Below, in pieces: positions 1 to 8,169 of a stretch of 12,469 nucleotides of DNA (positions are counted from its first letter, which is position 1; every line of letters starts with the position of its first letter). The notes beneath the pieces are model-generated. The model saw only the letters and a program-made list of their open reading frames with translations. It had not been told where the DNA came from and did no database searches. This DNA is from DATJLQ01 sp035509415 (GTDB lineage Bacteria; Pseudomonadota; Alphaproteobacteria; JACZXZ01), in assembly GCA_035509415.1 (NCBI GenBank), contig DATJLQ010000048.1, positions 1 to 12,469 on the forward strand. The letters run 5' to 3'. The translations under genes were made by a program, and so were the position numbers.

Positions 1-197
1 CGCCTTACGGCGTCGGGCACGAGGGCGTGGAGCCCCTGCCCGCCCGCGGCGACGTAGTCAACGATCTGGCGCCGCATACGCGGCTCCCAGAATTTCTTCA
101 GATGATCCGCGATGCCCGCAACCGCCTCGTCCTTCGGATAGCTCGCGAAATAGAGCGCGATCTGGTTCGCCATATGGACCATGTTCTCGGGCTTCAT
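1..197 (-). CDS. fdsD: FdsD, formate dehydrogenase delta subunit (3' end cut off)
   Basis: Small accessory protein of the NAD-linked formate dehydrogenase. In this family it is thought to help assembly or cofactor insertion rather than carry electrons. Translating leftward from the ATG at 197 gives 65 codons with no stop before the window edge. The protein starts MKPENMVHMANQIALYF and continues with ASYPKDEAVAGIADHLKKFW and EPRMRRQIVDYV, which matches the FdsD pattern (VHMANQIA, FFxSYP, AVxGIAxHLxxFWxPRMR). The family is normally about 65-80 residues, so only a short C-terminal piece is missing. It is fully soluble, with no cysteines in the visible part. The start overlaps the fdhD stop as ATGA and is preceded by GGAGGG, so translation is probably coupled. 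It is the last gene of the fds operon as seen here. The identification is firm from sequence and position; the molecular role is family knowledge. Confidence 0.9.
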   Translation of the reverse strand, partial: MKPENMVHMANQIALYFASYPKDEAVAGIADHLKKFWEPRMRRQIVDYVAAGGQGLHALVPDAVR

Positions 198-1132
198 GGC
201 GCGCGCCCTCCGTCCAATCCGATCAGACGCCCCGGATCGGCATAGACCGAGACGCTGTCGCGCCGCGCAAGCGCTATGAGCGAGACGCGGCTCCACTCGG
301 CGATCTCGATCGCGAGGCTGGTCGGGGCCGAGATCGCGACCAGAAGCGGAATGCCGAAGGTCGCGGATTTCTGCACCATCTCGAAGCTGCAGCGGCTGGT
401 GATGAGCGCGAAGCCCGATTGCGGGTCGACGCCTTGGCGCGCGAGCGTGCCGATGAGCTTGTCGAGCGCGTTGTGCCGGCCCACATCCTCGCGCACGAGC
501 CTGAGCGTGCCGTCCGCGTCGGCCCAGCCGGCCGCATGCACGGCGCCGGTCGCGCGGTTGAGGCTCTGGCGCACGGGCAACGCGTCGAGCGCCTTGCGCA
601 CGGCGTCGATGGCGATCCTGCGGCGCACGGGGACGCGGCGCACGGGACGCGCGACCTGCGTCAAGCTGTCGACGCCGCAAAGGCCGCAGCCCGTGCGGCC
701 GGTCATGTTGCGCCGCCGCTCAGCCAGGGTCGCGAAGCGCGCGGGCGCGATCTCGAGGTCGATCGCGATCCCCTCCTCGCCCTCCTCGATGCGGAGATCG
801 AGAAGCTCCTCGGGCGATGCGAGAATCCCCTCGCTCAAGCTGAAGCCGAGCGCGAAATCCTCGAGCTCGGCGGGGGTCGCGAGCATGACCACGTGGGGCG
901 CGCCGTTATAGACGAGCCCGACCGGTACCTCGACCGCGACTTCGGCCTCGCGCGGCACGGCACGTCCGTCGGCCACGCGAAGCGCCGCCACGCGCGCCGC
1001 GCGGCGTTGGACCTTTGGCGCAAGCGCAGGCGCCGCAAGCGCGGACGCCGCCGGAGGCTCGGGCGCCGCCAGGAACTCGGGCGTGCCGCGGTCGTTCGCG
1101 GGCACAAGCGCGATCGCTTCACTCCGCGGCAT
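194..1132 (-). CDS. fdhD: FdhD/FdsC, sulfur carrier/sulfurtransferase for formate dehydrogenase
   Basis: FdhD-family protein of 312 residues. In E. coli the family passes sulfur from a cysteine desulfurase to the bis-MGD cofactor, a step needed for formate dehydrogenase activity. In fds operons the homologue is often called FdsC and binds the Moco. The signature loop GCGLCG gives the functional cysteines C149 and C152. Other family blocks are VGLVYNGAPHVVMLATP (about 71-87), EDFALGFSLSEGI (91-103), REDVGRHNALDKLIG (214-228) and SRCSFEMVQKSATFGIP (246-262). The first 45 or so residues are an Ala/Pro-rich, low-complexity extension before the conserved core. The ATG at 1132 lies inside the end of fdsA (14-base overlap), which favours this start, although a start further in cannot be excluded. 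The stop overlaps the fdsD start. It lies between fdsA and fdsD as in known fdsGBACD operons. Confidence 0.95.
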   Translation of the reverse strand: MPRSEAIALVPANDRGTPEFLAAPEPPAASALAAPALAPKVQRRAARVAALRVADGRAVPREAEVAVEVPVGLVYNGAPHVVMLATPAELEDFALGFSLSEGILASPEELLDLRIEEGEEGIAIDLEIAPARFATLAERRRNMTGRTGCGLCGVDSLTQVARPVRRVPVRRRIAIDAVRKALDALPVRQSLNRATGAVHAAGWADADGTLRLVREDVGRHNALDKLIGTLARQGVDPQSGFALITSRCSFEMVQKSATFGIPLLVAISAPTSLAIEIAEWSRVSLIALARRDSVSVYADPGRLIGLDGGRAP

Positions 1133-3962
1133 CGACGGCCCCGAGGATGCGCGTCGTCTCGCGGCGCGTCTCGCGATAGCGCTCCTGCCATTCCGACGGC
1201 CGGTTGGTGCGGCGCACCTTGACCGCGGTCACCTTGTATTCGGGGCAGCTCGTGGCCCAGTCGGAGAACTCGGTCGTGACCACGTTGGCGCCGGTGCCCG
1301 GATGGTGGAAGGTCGTGTAGACGACGCCCGGCTGCATGCGCTCGGAAATGCGCGCGCGCAGCGCGGTCTCGCCCGCGCGGCTCGCGAGCGCGACGAGGTC
1401 GCCGTCGCGGATGCCGCGGTGCTCGGCGTCGAAGGGATGGATCTCGAGCAAATCCTCCTGGTGCCAGGCGACGTTCGCCGTGCGTAGCGTCTGCGCACCC
1501 ACATTGTATTGGGAGAGGATGCGCCCCGTGGTCAAGAGCAGCGGGAAGCGCGGGCCGGTGCGCTCGTCGGTCGCGATGTACTCGGTGATCATGAACAGGC
1601 CCTTGCCGCGCACGAAGCCGCCCACATGCATGGTGGGCGTACCCGTGGGCGCCTTGTCGTTGCAGGGCCACTGGAGGCTGCCGAGCGCGTCGATCTTCTC
1701 GTAGGTGACCCCCTTGAAGGTTGGCGTGAGCCGCGCGATCTCGGCCATGATCTCGGCGGGGTGGGAATAGCTCATCTCGTAGCCGAGCGCCTTCGAGAGT
1801 GCGAGCGTGATTTCCCAATCCGCGAGGCCGGCCTTGGGCGGGATCGCCTTGCGCACCCGGCTGATGCGGCGCTCGGCGTTGGTGAAGGTGCCGTCCTTCT
1901 CGAGGAAGGTCGAGCCCGGCAGGAACACGTGGGCGTAGCTCGCGGTCTCGTTGAGGAACAGATCCTGCACCACGACGCATTCCATCGCCGCGAGCCCGGC
2001 GGTCACGTGATGGGTGTTGGGGTCGGACTGGACGATGTCCTCGCCCTGGACGTAGAGGCCTTTGAAGGTGCCGTCGATCGCGGCATCGAACATGTTGGGT
2101 ATGCGCAGGCCCGGCTCGCCCTGGAGGGCGACGTGCCACGCCTCCTCGAACGCCTCGCGCACGGCATCCTCGGACACATGGCGGTAGCCCGGAAACTCGT
2201 GCGGGAACGAGCCCATGTCGCACGAGCCCTGGACGTTGTTCTGGCCCCGCAGCGGGTTCACGCCGACGCCGGGCTTGCCGATGTTCCCGGTCGCCATGGC
2301 GAGATTCGCCATGCCCATGACCATGGTCGAGCCCTGGCTGTGCTCGGTGACCCCCAGCCCGTAATAGATCGCGGCGTTGCCGCCCGTGGCATAGAGGCGT
2401 GCCGCACCCCTGATGTCGGCCGCCTTGACCCCCGTCACCGTCTCCATCGCCTCGGGCGCATTGCGCGGCTCGGCGACGAATCTGCGCCAGGTCTCGAACG
2501 CGTCCTTCTCGCAACGCTCGGCAACGTAGGCCTCGTCGACGAGATTCTCGGTCACGACCACGTGCGCGAGCGCGTTGATGAGGGCGACGTTGGTGCCGGG
2601 CAAAAGCGGCAAATGATAGTCCGCCTCGACATGGGGCGACTTCACGAGATCGATGCGGCGCGGGTCGGCGACGATGAGCTTGGCGCCCTCGCGCAGACGC
2701 CGCTTCATGTGGGACGCGAACACCGGATGCGCGTCGGTCGGGTTGGCGCCGATCACCAGGATCACGTCGGCATGCTCGACCGAATCGAAATCCTGCGTGC
2801 CGGCCGAGGTGCCGAGGGTGGTCTTCAAGCCGTAGCCCGTGGGCGAATGGCACACGCGCGCGCACGTGTCGACGTTGTTGGTGCCGAAGCCCGCGCGCAC
2901 CAGCTTTTGCACGAGATACGTCTCCTCGTTGGTGCAGCGCGACGAGGTGATGCCGCCCACGGAATCGCGCCCGTATTGCGCCTGGATGCGCTTGAACTCG
3001 GACGCCACGTGGCCGATCGCCTCCTCCCAGCTCACCTCACGCCAGGGATCGGTGATCTTGGCGCGGATCATGGGCTTCAGGATGCGATCCTTGTGGGTCG
3101 TGTAGCCCCAGGCGAAGCGACCCTTGACGCAGGAATGGCCGTGGTTCGCCTTGCCGTCCTTGAAGGGCACCATGCGCACGACGTCGTTGCCCTGGAGCTC
3201 GGCCTTGAACGCGCAGCCGACCCCGCAATAGGCGCAGGTGGTGACGACGCTATGCTCCGGCTGGCCCTGCGCGATCACCGATTTCTCGATGAGGGTTGCG
3301 GTCGGGCAGGCCTGGACGCAGGCGCCGCAGGAGACGCATTCGGAATCGAGAAAGTCCGAGCCGCCGGCCGAGACCTCCGAGGCGAAGCCGCGCCCGTCGA
3401 TGGTGAGCGCGAAAGTGCCCTGCACTTCCTCGCAGGCGCGTACGCAACGCGAGCAGACGATGCACTTCGCGGGATCGAAGGTGAAATAGGGATTGCTCTC
3501 GTCCTTCTCGGCCGCGAGATGATTGGCGCCGTCATAGCCGTAACGCACCTCGCGCAGGCCGACCGCACCCGCCATGTCCTGAAGCTCGCAATCGCCGTTC
3601 GCGGCGCAGGTGAGGCAATCGAGCGGATGGTCCGAAATGTAGAGCTCCATCACCCCGCGGCGGAGTGCTGCGAGACGCGGCGTCTGGGTCGAGACTTTCA
3701 TGCCCGGCTCGACCGGCGTCGTGCAGGAGGCGGGCGTGCCCTTGCGCCCCTCGATCTCGACCAGGCACAAGCGGCAGGAGCCGAAGGGCTCGAGACTATC
3801 GGTCGCGCACAGCTTCGGTACCTTGACGCCGAGCTCGACCGCGGCGCGCATGACCGAGGTTCCGGCCGGAACCGTGACCGGCTTGCCGTCGATCTCGAGC
3901 GTGACGCTCGCCGAAGCGTTTCGCGCGGGCGTGCCGTAATCGGTTTCCTTGATCAAGGTCAT
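1119..3962 (-). CDS. fdsA: FdsA, catalytic molybdenum subunit of NAD-dependent formate dehydrogenase
   Basis: Oxidises formate to CO2 at a bis-MGD molybdenum centre in the cytosol. At 947 residues it has the usual length. Domains in order: [2Fe-2S] ferredoxin (C52, C63, C66, C80); NuoG-like His-Cys [4Fe-4S] site (H112, C116, C119, C125); two [4Fe-4S] clusters (C167, C170, C173, C177 and C209, C212, C215, C219); the Moco-proximal [4Fe-4S] cluster (C243, C246, C250, C278); the molybdopterin domain (about 290-720); and a C-terminal cofactor-binding domain (about 805-925). The motif VDTCARVCHSPTG places the Mo-ligating cysteine at C371 followed by H372. R572 in LRGQNNVQGS is the active-site arginine. 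These keep the same spacing as C386/H387/R587 of the Rhodobacter capsulatus enzyme. It uses cysteine, not selenocysteine. No signal peptide or Tat motif is present, so it is cytosolic. The ATG has the ribosome site AGGAGA 5 bases upstream and follows fdsB by 15 bases. All cluster ligands are intact. Confidence 0.98.
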   Translation of the reverse strand: MTLIKETDYGTPARNASASVTLEIDGKPVTVPAGTSVMRAAVELGVKVPKLCATDSLEPFGSCRLCLVEIEGRKGTPASCTTPVEPGMKVSTQTPRLAALRRGVMELYISDHPLDCLTCAANGDCELQDMAGAVGLREVRYGYDGANHLAAEKDESNPYFTFDPAKCIVCSRCVRACEEVQGTFALTIDGRGFASEVSAGGSDFLDSECVSCGACVQACPTATLIEKSVIAQGQPEHSVVTTCAYCGVGCAFKAELQGNDVVRMVPFKDGKANHGHSCVKGRFAWGYTTHKDRILKPMIRAKITDPWREVSWEEAIGHVASEFKRIQAQYGRDSVGGITSSRCTNEETYLVQKLVRAGFGTNNVDTCARVCHSPTGYGLKTTLGTSAGTQDFDSVEHADVILVIGANPTDAHPVFASHMKRRLREGAKLIVADPRRIDLVKSPHVEADYHLPLLPGTNVALINALAHVVVTENLVDEAYVAERCEKDAFETWRRFVAEPRNAPEAMETVTGVKAADIRGAARLYATGGNAAIYYGLGVTEHSQGSTMVMGMANLAMATGNIGKPGVGVNPLRGQNNVQGSCDMGSFPHEFPGYRHVSEDAVREAFEEAWHVALQGEPGLRIPNMFDAAIDGTFKGLYVQGEDIVQSDPNTHHVTAGLAAMECVVVQDLFLNETASYAHVFLPGSTFLEKDGTFTNAERRISRVRKAIPPKAGLADWEITLALSKALGYEMSYSHPAEIMAEIARLTPTFKGVTYEKIDALGSLQWPCNDKAPTGTPTMHVGGFVRGKGLFMITEYIATDERTGPRFPLLLTTGRILSQYNVGAQTLRTANVAWHQEDLLEIHPFDAEHRGIRDGDLVALASRAGETALRARISERMQPGVVYTTFHHPGTGANVVTTEFSDWATSCPEYKVTAVKVRRTNRPSEWQERYRETRRETTRILGAVDAAE

Positions 3963-3977
3963 GATCGTCTCCTGAGC

Positions 3978-5539
<1,562 letters not shown>

Positions 5540-5543
<4 letters not shown>

Positions 5544-6031
5544 GGCCGCCTCCGCGCGTTAGCGCGGGCCTCGGCGATCAGCCAGTCGGCGCGCTCGGGG
5601 GTCACGCGGCCATGGAGCTTGCCGTCGAGCATGAGGGCGGGCGAAAGTGCGCAATTGCCGAGGCAATAGACCGGCTCGATGGTGAAACTGCGGTCGGCAT
5701 TGGTGGCACCGAGCTTGGCGCCGACCCGCTCCTCGACGTGGCGCAGGAGCGTTTCGCACCCCATCGACTGGCACGCCTCGGCGCGGCACAGCTTGATGAC
5801 GTGACGCCCCGCGGGCTCGGTGCGGTAATCGTGATAGAAGCCGAGGACGCCATGCACCTCGGCGCGCGAGACGTTGAGGGCGTCCGCCACCAGCGGGATC
5901 GCCTTCCGGTCGACATAGCCGAACGCGTCCTGGAGCGCGTGGAGAATGGGCAGCATGGCGCCCGGCAAATGCCGGTGTCGGGCGACGATCGCGCCCGCCT
6001 CGTCGTCGTTCCATTTGCGCGGCTGCGCCAT
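5540..6031 (-). CDS. fdsG: FdsG, [2Fe-2S] gamma subunit of formate dehydrogenase
   Basis: NuoE-like thioredoxin-fold protein carrying one [2Fe-2S] cluster and working with FdsB as the NADH-forming module. With the start chosen here it has 163 residues. Cluster ligands follow the NuoE pattern Cys-x4-Cys and Cys-x3-Cys: C82 and C87 in CRAEACQSMGC, C123 and C127 in YCLGNC. An additional C92 sits just after the first pair. The helical N-terminal block (LPGAMLPILHALQDAFGYV, about 22-40) and the GVLGFYHDYRTEP segment (61-73) are typical. The ATG at 6031 has GAGG 5 bases upstream and gives the normal family N-terminus. The frame stays open to a TTG at 6055, which lacks an obvious ribosome site and is less likely. 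It is the first gene of the fds operon and overlaps fdsB by 4 bases. Confidence 0.95.
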
Positions 6032-6094
6032 GTCCACCTCGGGCTTGAGCGCCAACGCGGCCGGGCGAAAAGAGCCCCGCGCGGCAACGTCTTT

Positions 6095-6114
6095 CTTGCG
6101 CGAATTCCTGCAAG
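6095..6114. repeat. Imperfect 20-bp palindrome in the fds leader
   Basis: Arms CTTGC and GCAAG flank a GAATTC core; 8 of 10 base pairs of the dyad match. It lies between the predicted fds promoter and the fdsG start. It could be an extra protein site or a short hairpin in the 5' leader. No known family motif was recognised. Confidence 0.35.
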
Positions 6115-6141
6115 AATCGCCGAGTGTGGAGGCGCGATCAA
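6113..6141 (-). promoter_or_regulatory. Candidate sigma-70 promoter of the fds operon
   Basis: Read on the minus strand, TTGATC (6141-6136) is followed after exactly 17 bases by GATTCT (6118-6113). The -35 is fair and the -10 weak, as expected of an activator-dependent promoter. The start site would fall near 6106, about 75 bases before the fdsG ATG. The upstream dyad is then centred near -64, the classic recognition position of LysR-type activators. A short palindrome AATCGATT (6141-6148) touches the -35 and could be the second, activation-type half-site. This is inference from weak hexamers. Confidence 0.35.
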
Positions 6142-6159
6142 ATCGATTGTGCCAACGGA

Positions 6160-6180
6160 TCGATAGGTACGGCCTATCGA
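6160..6180. promoter_or_regulatory. Dyad operator upstream of fdsG (probable FdsR site)
   Basis: TCGATAG-N7-CTATCGA, a perfect 7-bp inverted repeat whose arms extend to 8 bp here (TCGATAGG/CCTATCGA). The core ATAG-N7-CTAT has the T-N11-A geometry of LysR-type regulators. The same 21-bp dyad occurs only once more in the window, before the adjacent LysR gene (7279-7299), which makes that regulator the obvious candidate ligand. Confidence 0.75.
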
Positions 6181-6184
6181 GCGC

Positions 6185-7153
6185 CTAGCGCGTTCCGGCG
6201 CCGGCGTTCGACGACATACGCGCCGCCTGCGGCCGCGTCCGCCGCGCGAAATTCTGCGCGATGGCGCCCGCGAGGTCGAGCGACGGCGCCATGGCGAACA
6301 GGCTTTGCGCGAGCGGCGAGGGCGGGTCGCGGTCGGGGATGATCATGCCGATGGTGCGCACCGTCTCGGGCTCGACCAGGCGGAGTGCTCGCGTACGCTG
6401 GGGCATGCCGAACACCTGGAGGATGGTCTTCGGCATGACGCTCGACCAATGGCCGACGCTCACGCTCGAGCAGAGATTGAAGATCGAGTTCGTCTCGAGC
6501 AACGGGTGCGGCTCCTTGCCGATCGAGCGGAAGATGCCGTCGATGATGCGCCGGTTCTGCATGTCGGGGGTGAGCAGGCACAGCGGCACGTCCGCCGCCT
6601 CGGACCACGTCACCGTCTCACGTCCCGGAAACGGCCCGGGCTCGGGAACGAGGAGAATGTATTCCTCGCGGTAGAGCGGATGCGTGCGTACGCGCTCCAA
6701 CGGCTCGTTGTCGAGATAGGTCAGGCCCACCTCGAGCTGGAAATCGTCCATGCCGCGTTGGATTTCGACCGAGTTGTGCGACATGACCGCGATGGTGACG
6801 AGCGGATACTCGGCGTGGAACGGACCGGTGATGAGCGAGACGATGGGGAGCGTGGTCGGGATCGCGCCCAACCGCAGCCGGCCGATGAGCCCGGTCTTGA
6901 GCTTCCCCAGATCCTGCTTCATGCCCTCGCAATCGGCGAGGATGCGCTTCGCATAGGCGAGCACGCATTCGCCCTCGGGCGTGAAGCCCGCGAAGCGGTG
7001 GCCGCGCTCGACGATGGGAGCGCCGAGCTCCTCCTCGATCTGGCGGATCGCGGCCGAGAGGGTCGGCTGGGAGACGTTGCAGCTTTTGGCCGCGCGGCCG
7101 AAATGCTGCTCGCGCGCGAGGGCCGCGATATAGACGAGCTGGCGCAAAAGCAT
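6185..7153 (-). CDS. LysR-type transcriptional regulator, probable FdsR of the fds operon
   Basis: A 322-residue LysR-family protein. The N-terminal winged helix-turn-helix is clear (about 1-60: FGRAAKSCNVSQPTLSAAIR followed by QIEEELGAPIVERGHRF). A linker helix (about 65-88) and a periplasmic-binding-like effector domain (about 90-300) follow. The start is taken at the ATG at 7153 because MLLRQLVYIAALAREQHFGR is the usual LysR beginning. The frame runs on to an ATG at 7243, but those 30 Arg/Gly/Pro-rich residues match no LysR N-terminus. A GGAG lies 11 bases before 7153. It stands upstream of fdsG on the same strand, and identical dyads before both genes suggest that it controls fds and itself. 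FdsR of Cupriavidus necator, a LysR protein, is known to have dual control over the fds operon. I leave the symbol blank because orthology is inferred from context. The ATAG-N7-CTAT site resembles OxyR half-sites, but no OxyR-type redox cysteine pair is seen. Confidence 0.9.
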   Translation of the reverse strand: MLLRQLVYIAALAREQHFGRAAKSCNVSQPTLSAAIRQIEEELGAPIVERGHRFAGFTPEGECVLAYAKRILADCEGMKQDLGKLKTGLIGRLRLGAIPTTLPIVSLITGPFHAEYPLVTIAVMSHNSVEIQRGMDDFQLEVGLTYLDNEPLERVRTHPLYREEYILLVPEPGPFPGRETVTWSEAADVPLCLLTPDMQNRRIIDGIFRSIGKEPHPLLETNSIFNLCSSVSVGHWSSVMPKTILQVFGMPQRTRALRLVEPETVRTIGMIIPDRDPPSPLAQSLFAMAPSLDLAGAIAQNFARRTRPQAARMSSNAGAGTR

Positions 7154-7261
7154 GGTCGGCAACGCTCCGGTTCGGCGTCGGCGTCCCGGAGCCGCCGCCC
7201 CGCTTTCGCCCCGCGACCCGGCGCGGCGCCTATGATCCCTCAATTCGCGCTATGGGGATGC

Positions 7262-7289
7262 ATCATAGTACCGATGAATCGATAGACAA
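7262..7289 (-). promoter_or_regulatory. Promoter of the LysR regulator gene
   Basis: On the minus strand TTGTCT (7289-7284) is followed after 16 bases by TATGAT (7267-7262), matching 4 of 6 and 5 of 6 consensus bases. Transcription would begin near 7255, about 100 bases before the ATG at 7153. The -35 hexamer lies inside the 21-bp dyad at 7279-7299, so a protein bound there should block RNA polymerase. This predicts autorepression. Confidence 0.5.
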
Positions 7290-7299
7290 CACCTATCGA
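7279..7299. promoter_or_regulatory. Dyad operator upstream of the LysR gene
   Basis: TCGATAG-N7-CTATCGA, identical in arms and spacing to the dyad at 6160-6180 but with an unrelated 7-bp centre (ACAACAC here against GTACGGC there). Conserved arms with diverged spacers are what selection on a dimeric regulator's contacts would leave. It overlaps the -35 box of the LysR promoter. Confidence 0.75.
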
Positions 7300-7315
7300 C
7301 CGAACCGGGCGTGAA

Positions 7316-7343
7316 CGAAAGGGAGCCACTTCACACGGCTCCC
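7316..7343 (-). terminator. Hairpin terminator after the flavoprotein gene
   Basis: Minus-strand transcript folds as GGGAGCC / 9-base loop / GGCTCCC (7343-7321) followed by TTTCG. The stem is a perfect 7 bp and GC-rich; the U-run is short. It lies 30 bases past the stop of the flavoprotein gene and would shield the LysR promoter region from read-through. Confidence 0.6.
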
Positions 7344-7372
7344 GTCGTCTGCCGACGCGGTGCCGCGCGTCG

Positions 7373-7954
7373 TCAGGCCGCGAGTTGCCGCGTCGCGCGG
7401 AGTGTGGCCGCGAGCGTCGCGACCCGGGCGCCCAGATGCTCGGCGGTCTTGAGGTCGCTCGCCTTCATGCCCTCGAGGCCCTGGTCCGCGTTCGATTGGG
7501 CGAGCGCCCCGATCGAGCCGCCGAGGCGGTTGAGATCCTCCACGCTGCCCTTCGAGTGGTTGTTCCCCGGCAGCAAGCCGAGCCCGATCCAGATCATGCC
7601 GTGCTGGAGCGCGAAGGTCGCGAGCTCGACCAGCGTGTTGTGCTTGTCGCCGTTCTGGGACGCGGAATTGGTGAAGCCGGCCGCGAGCTTGTCCTGCCAG
7701 GCGCGCGCCATCCAGCCCTTCGAGGTCGCCTCCATGAAGCCTTTGAAGGCGGCGGAAACGCTGCCCATGTAGGTGGGGGCCCCGAATACGATCGCATCGG
7801 CGCGGTCGAGCTCCGCCGCGCGCGCCTCGGCGTCGCCAACCGGAATCAACGCCACCTCGGTGCCCTTGACCGACGCAGCACCCCGCGCCACCGCCTCGGC
7901 CTGGGCCTTGGTGTGGCCATAGCCGCTATGAAACACCACCGCTACCTGCGCCAT
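7373..7954 (-). CDS. Flavodoxin-like NAD(P)H:quinone oxidoreductase / FMN reductase family protein
   Basis: A 193-residue flavodoxin-fold protein related to WrbA and NADPH-dependent FMN reductases. The family typically makes two-electron reductions of quinones or other electrophiles with FMN. The N-terminal strand and phosphate loop VVFHSGYGHTKAQAEAVARG (about 6-25) bind FMN phosphate. FGAPTYMGSVSAAFKGFME (about 57-75) and GFTNSASQNGDKHNTL (about 93-108) are the isoalloxazine-side loops. It has no signal peptide or membrane helix, so it is cytosolic. The ATG at 7954 is chosen for its good ribosome site (AAAGGAG, 7 bases before) and because the protein then begins directly with the first beta strand; the frame remains open to 8011. 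It is divergent from an HxlR regulator, a pairing known for stress-induced quinone reductases, and ends before a hairpin. The exact substrate cannot be read from sequence, so no symbol is given. Confidence 0.88.
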   Translation of the reverse strand: MAQVAVVFHSGYGHTKAQAEAVARGAASVKGTEVALIPVGDAEARAAELDRADAIVFGAPTYMGSVSAAFKGFMEATSKGWMARAWQDKLAAGFTNSASQNGDKHNTLVELATFALQHGMIWIGLGLLPGNNHSKGSVEDLNRLGGSIGALAQSNADQGLEGMKASDLKTAEHLGARVATLAATLRATRQLAA

Positions 7955-8021
7955 CGTCGTCTCCTTTCCGAAGCCGCCCGCCTCGAAGGCAGGGTGGGCT
8001 TGAAGTTTCAAAAACTCATGC

Positions 8022-8089
8022 CACTTACTAAAAGTGACTTATACAATATGCGCCTTGAGTTTCTGAAGTAAAGTAGGTACGATAAAGTA
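8022..8089. promoter_or_regulatory. Shared control region with AAGTA/ACTTA repeats (possible HxlR operators)
   Basis: The gap between the divergent flavoprotein and hxlR genes is clearly AT-richer than its surroundings. It contains an inverted repeat CACTT-N5-AAGTG (8022-8036), ACTTA at 8023 and 8037 (14 bp apart), and AAGTA at 8066, 8071 and 8085 (the last two 14 bp apart). HxlR-type proteins such as YodB use dyads of this TACT/AGTA type, so these are plausible binding sites for the neighbouring regulator. Assignment is by analogy. Confidence 0.45.
8055..8083 (+). promoter_or_regulatory. Candidate promoter of the hxlR gene
   Basis: TTGAGT (8055-8060), 17-base spacer, TACGAT (8078-8083), each matching 4 of 6 consensus bases. 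The -10 is bracketed by AAGTA elements at 8071 and 8085, so binding there would repress. Transcription would start near 8090, leaving a leader of about 80 bases to the ATG at 8170. Confidence 0.4.
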
Positions 8090-8169
8090 ACCTGATGAGA
8101 GTTTTGGCGGCCAGAAACCCAGGCAAAGAGCCAGAATCGGCCGAAATCCGGCCGGGAAGGGAGACGCCG

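Noticed and set aside
6140..6153. Possible sigma-54 promoter (TTGGCAC on the minus strand before fdsG)
   Set aside because: The -24-like GG is present but no GC dinucleotide falls at the required spacing for the -12 element.
6185..7153. Calling the LysR protein OxyR because of ATAG-N7-CTAT sites
   Set aside because: The OxyR redox cysteine pair is not recognisable in the effector domain, and the full OxyR site has two tandem dyads whereas each promoter here has one.
6185..7243. Longer start (7243) for the LysR gene
   Set aside because: The 30 added residues are Arg/Gly/Pro-rich and unlike any LysR N-terminus; the ATG at 7153 fits the family and has a ribosome site.
8095..8169. Upstream ATG for hxlR
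   Set aside because: No ribosome site and within a few bases of the predicted transcription start; the ATG at 8170 follows GGGAAGGGAG.
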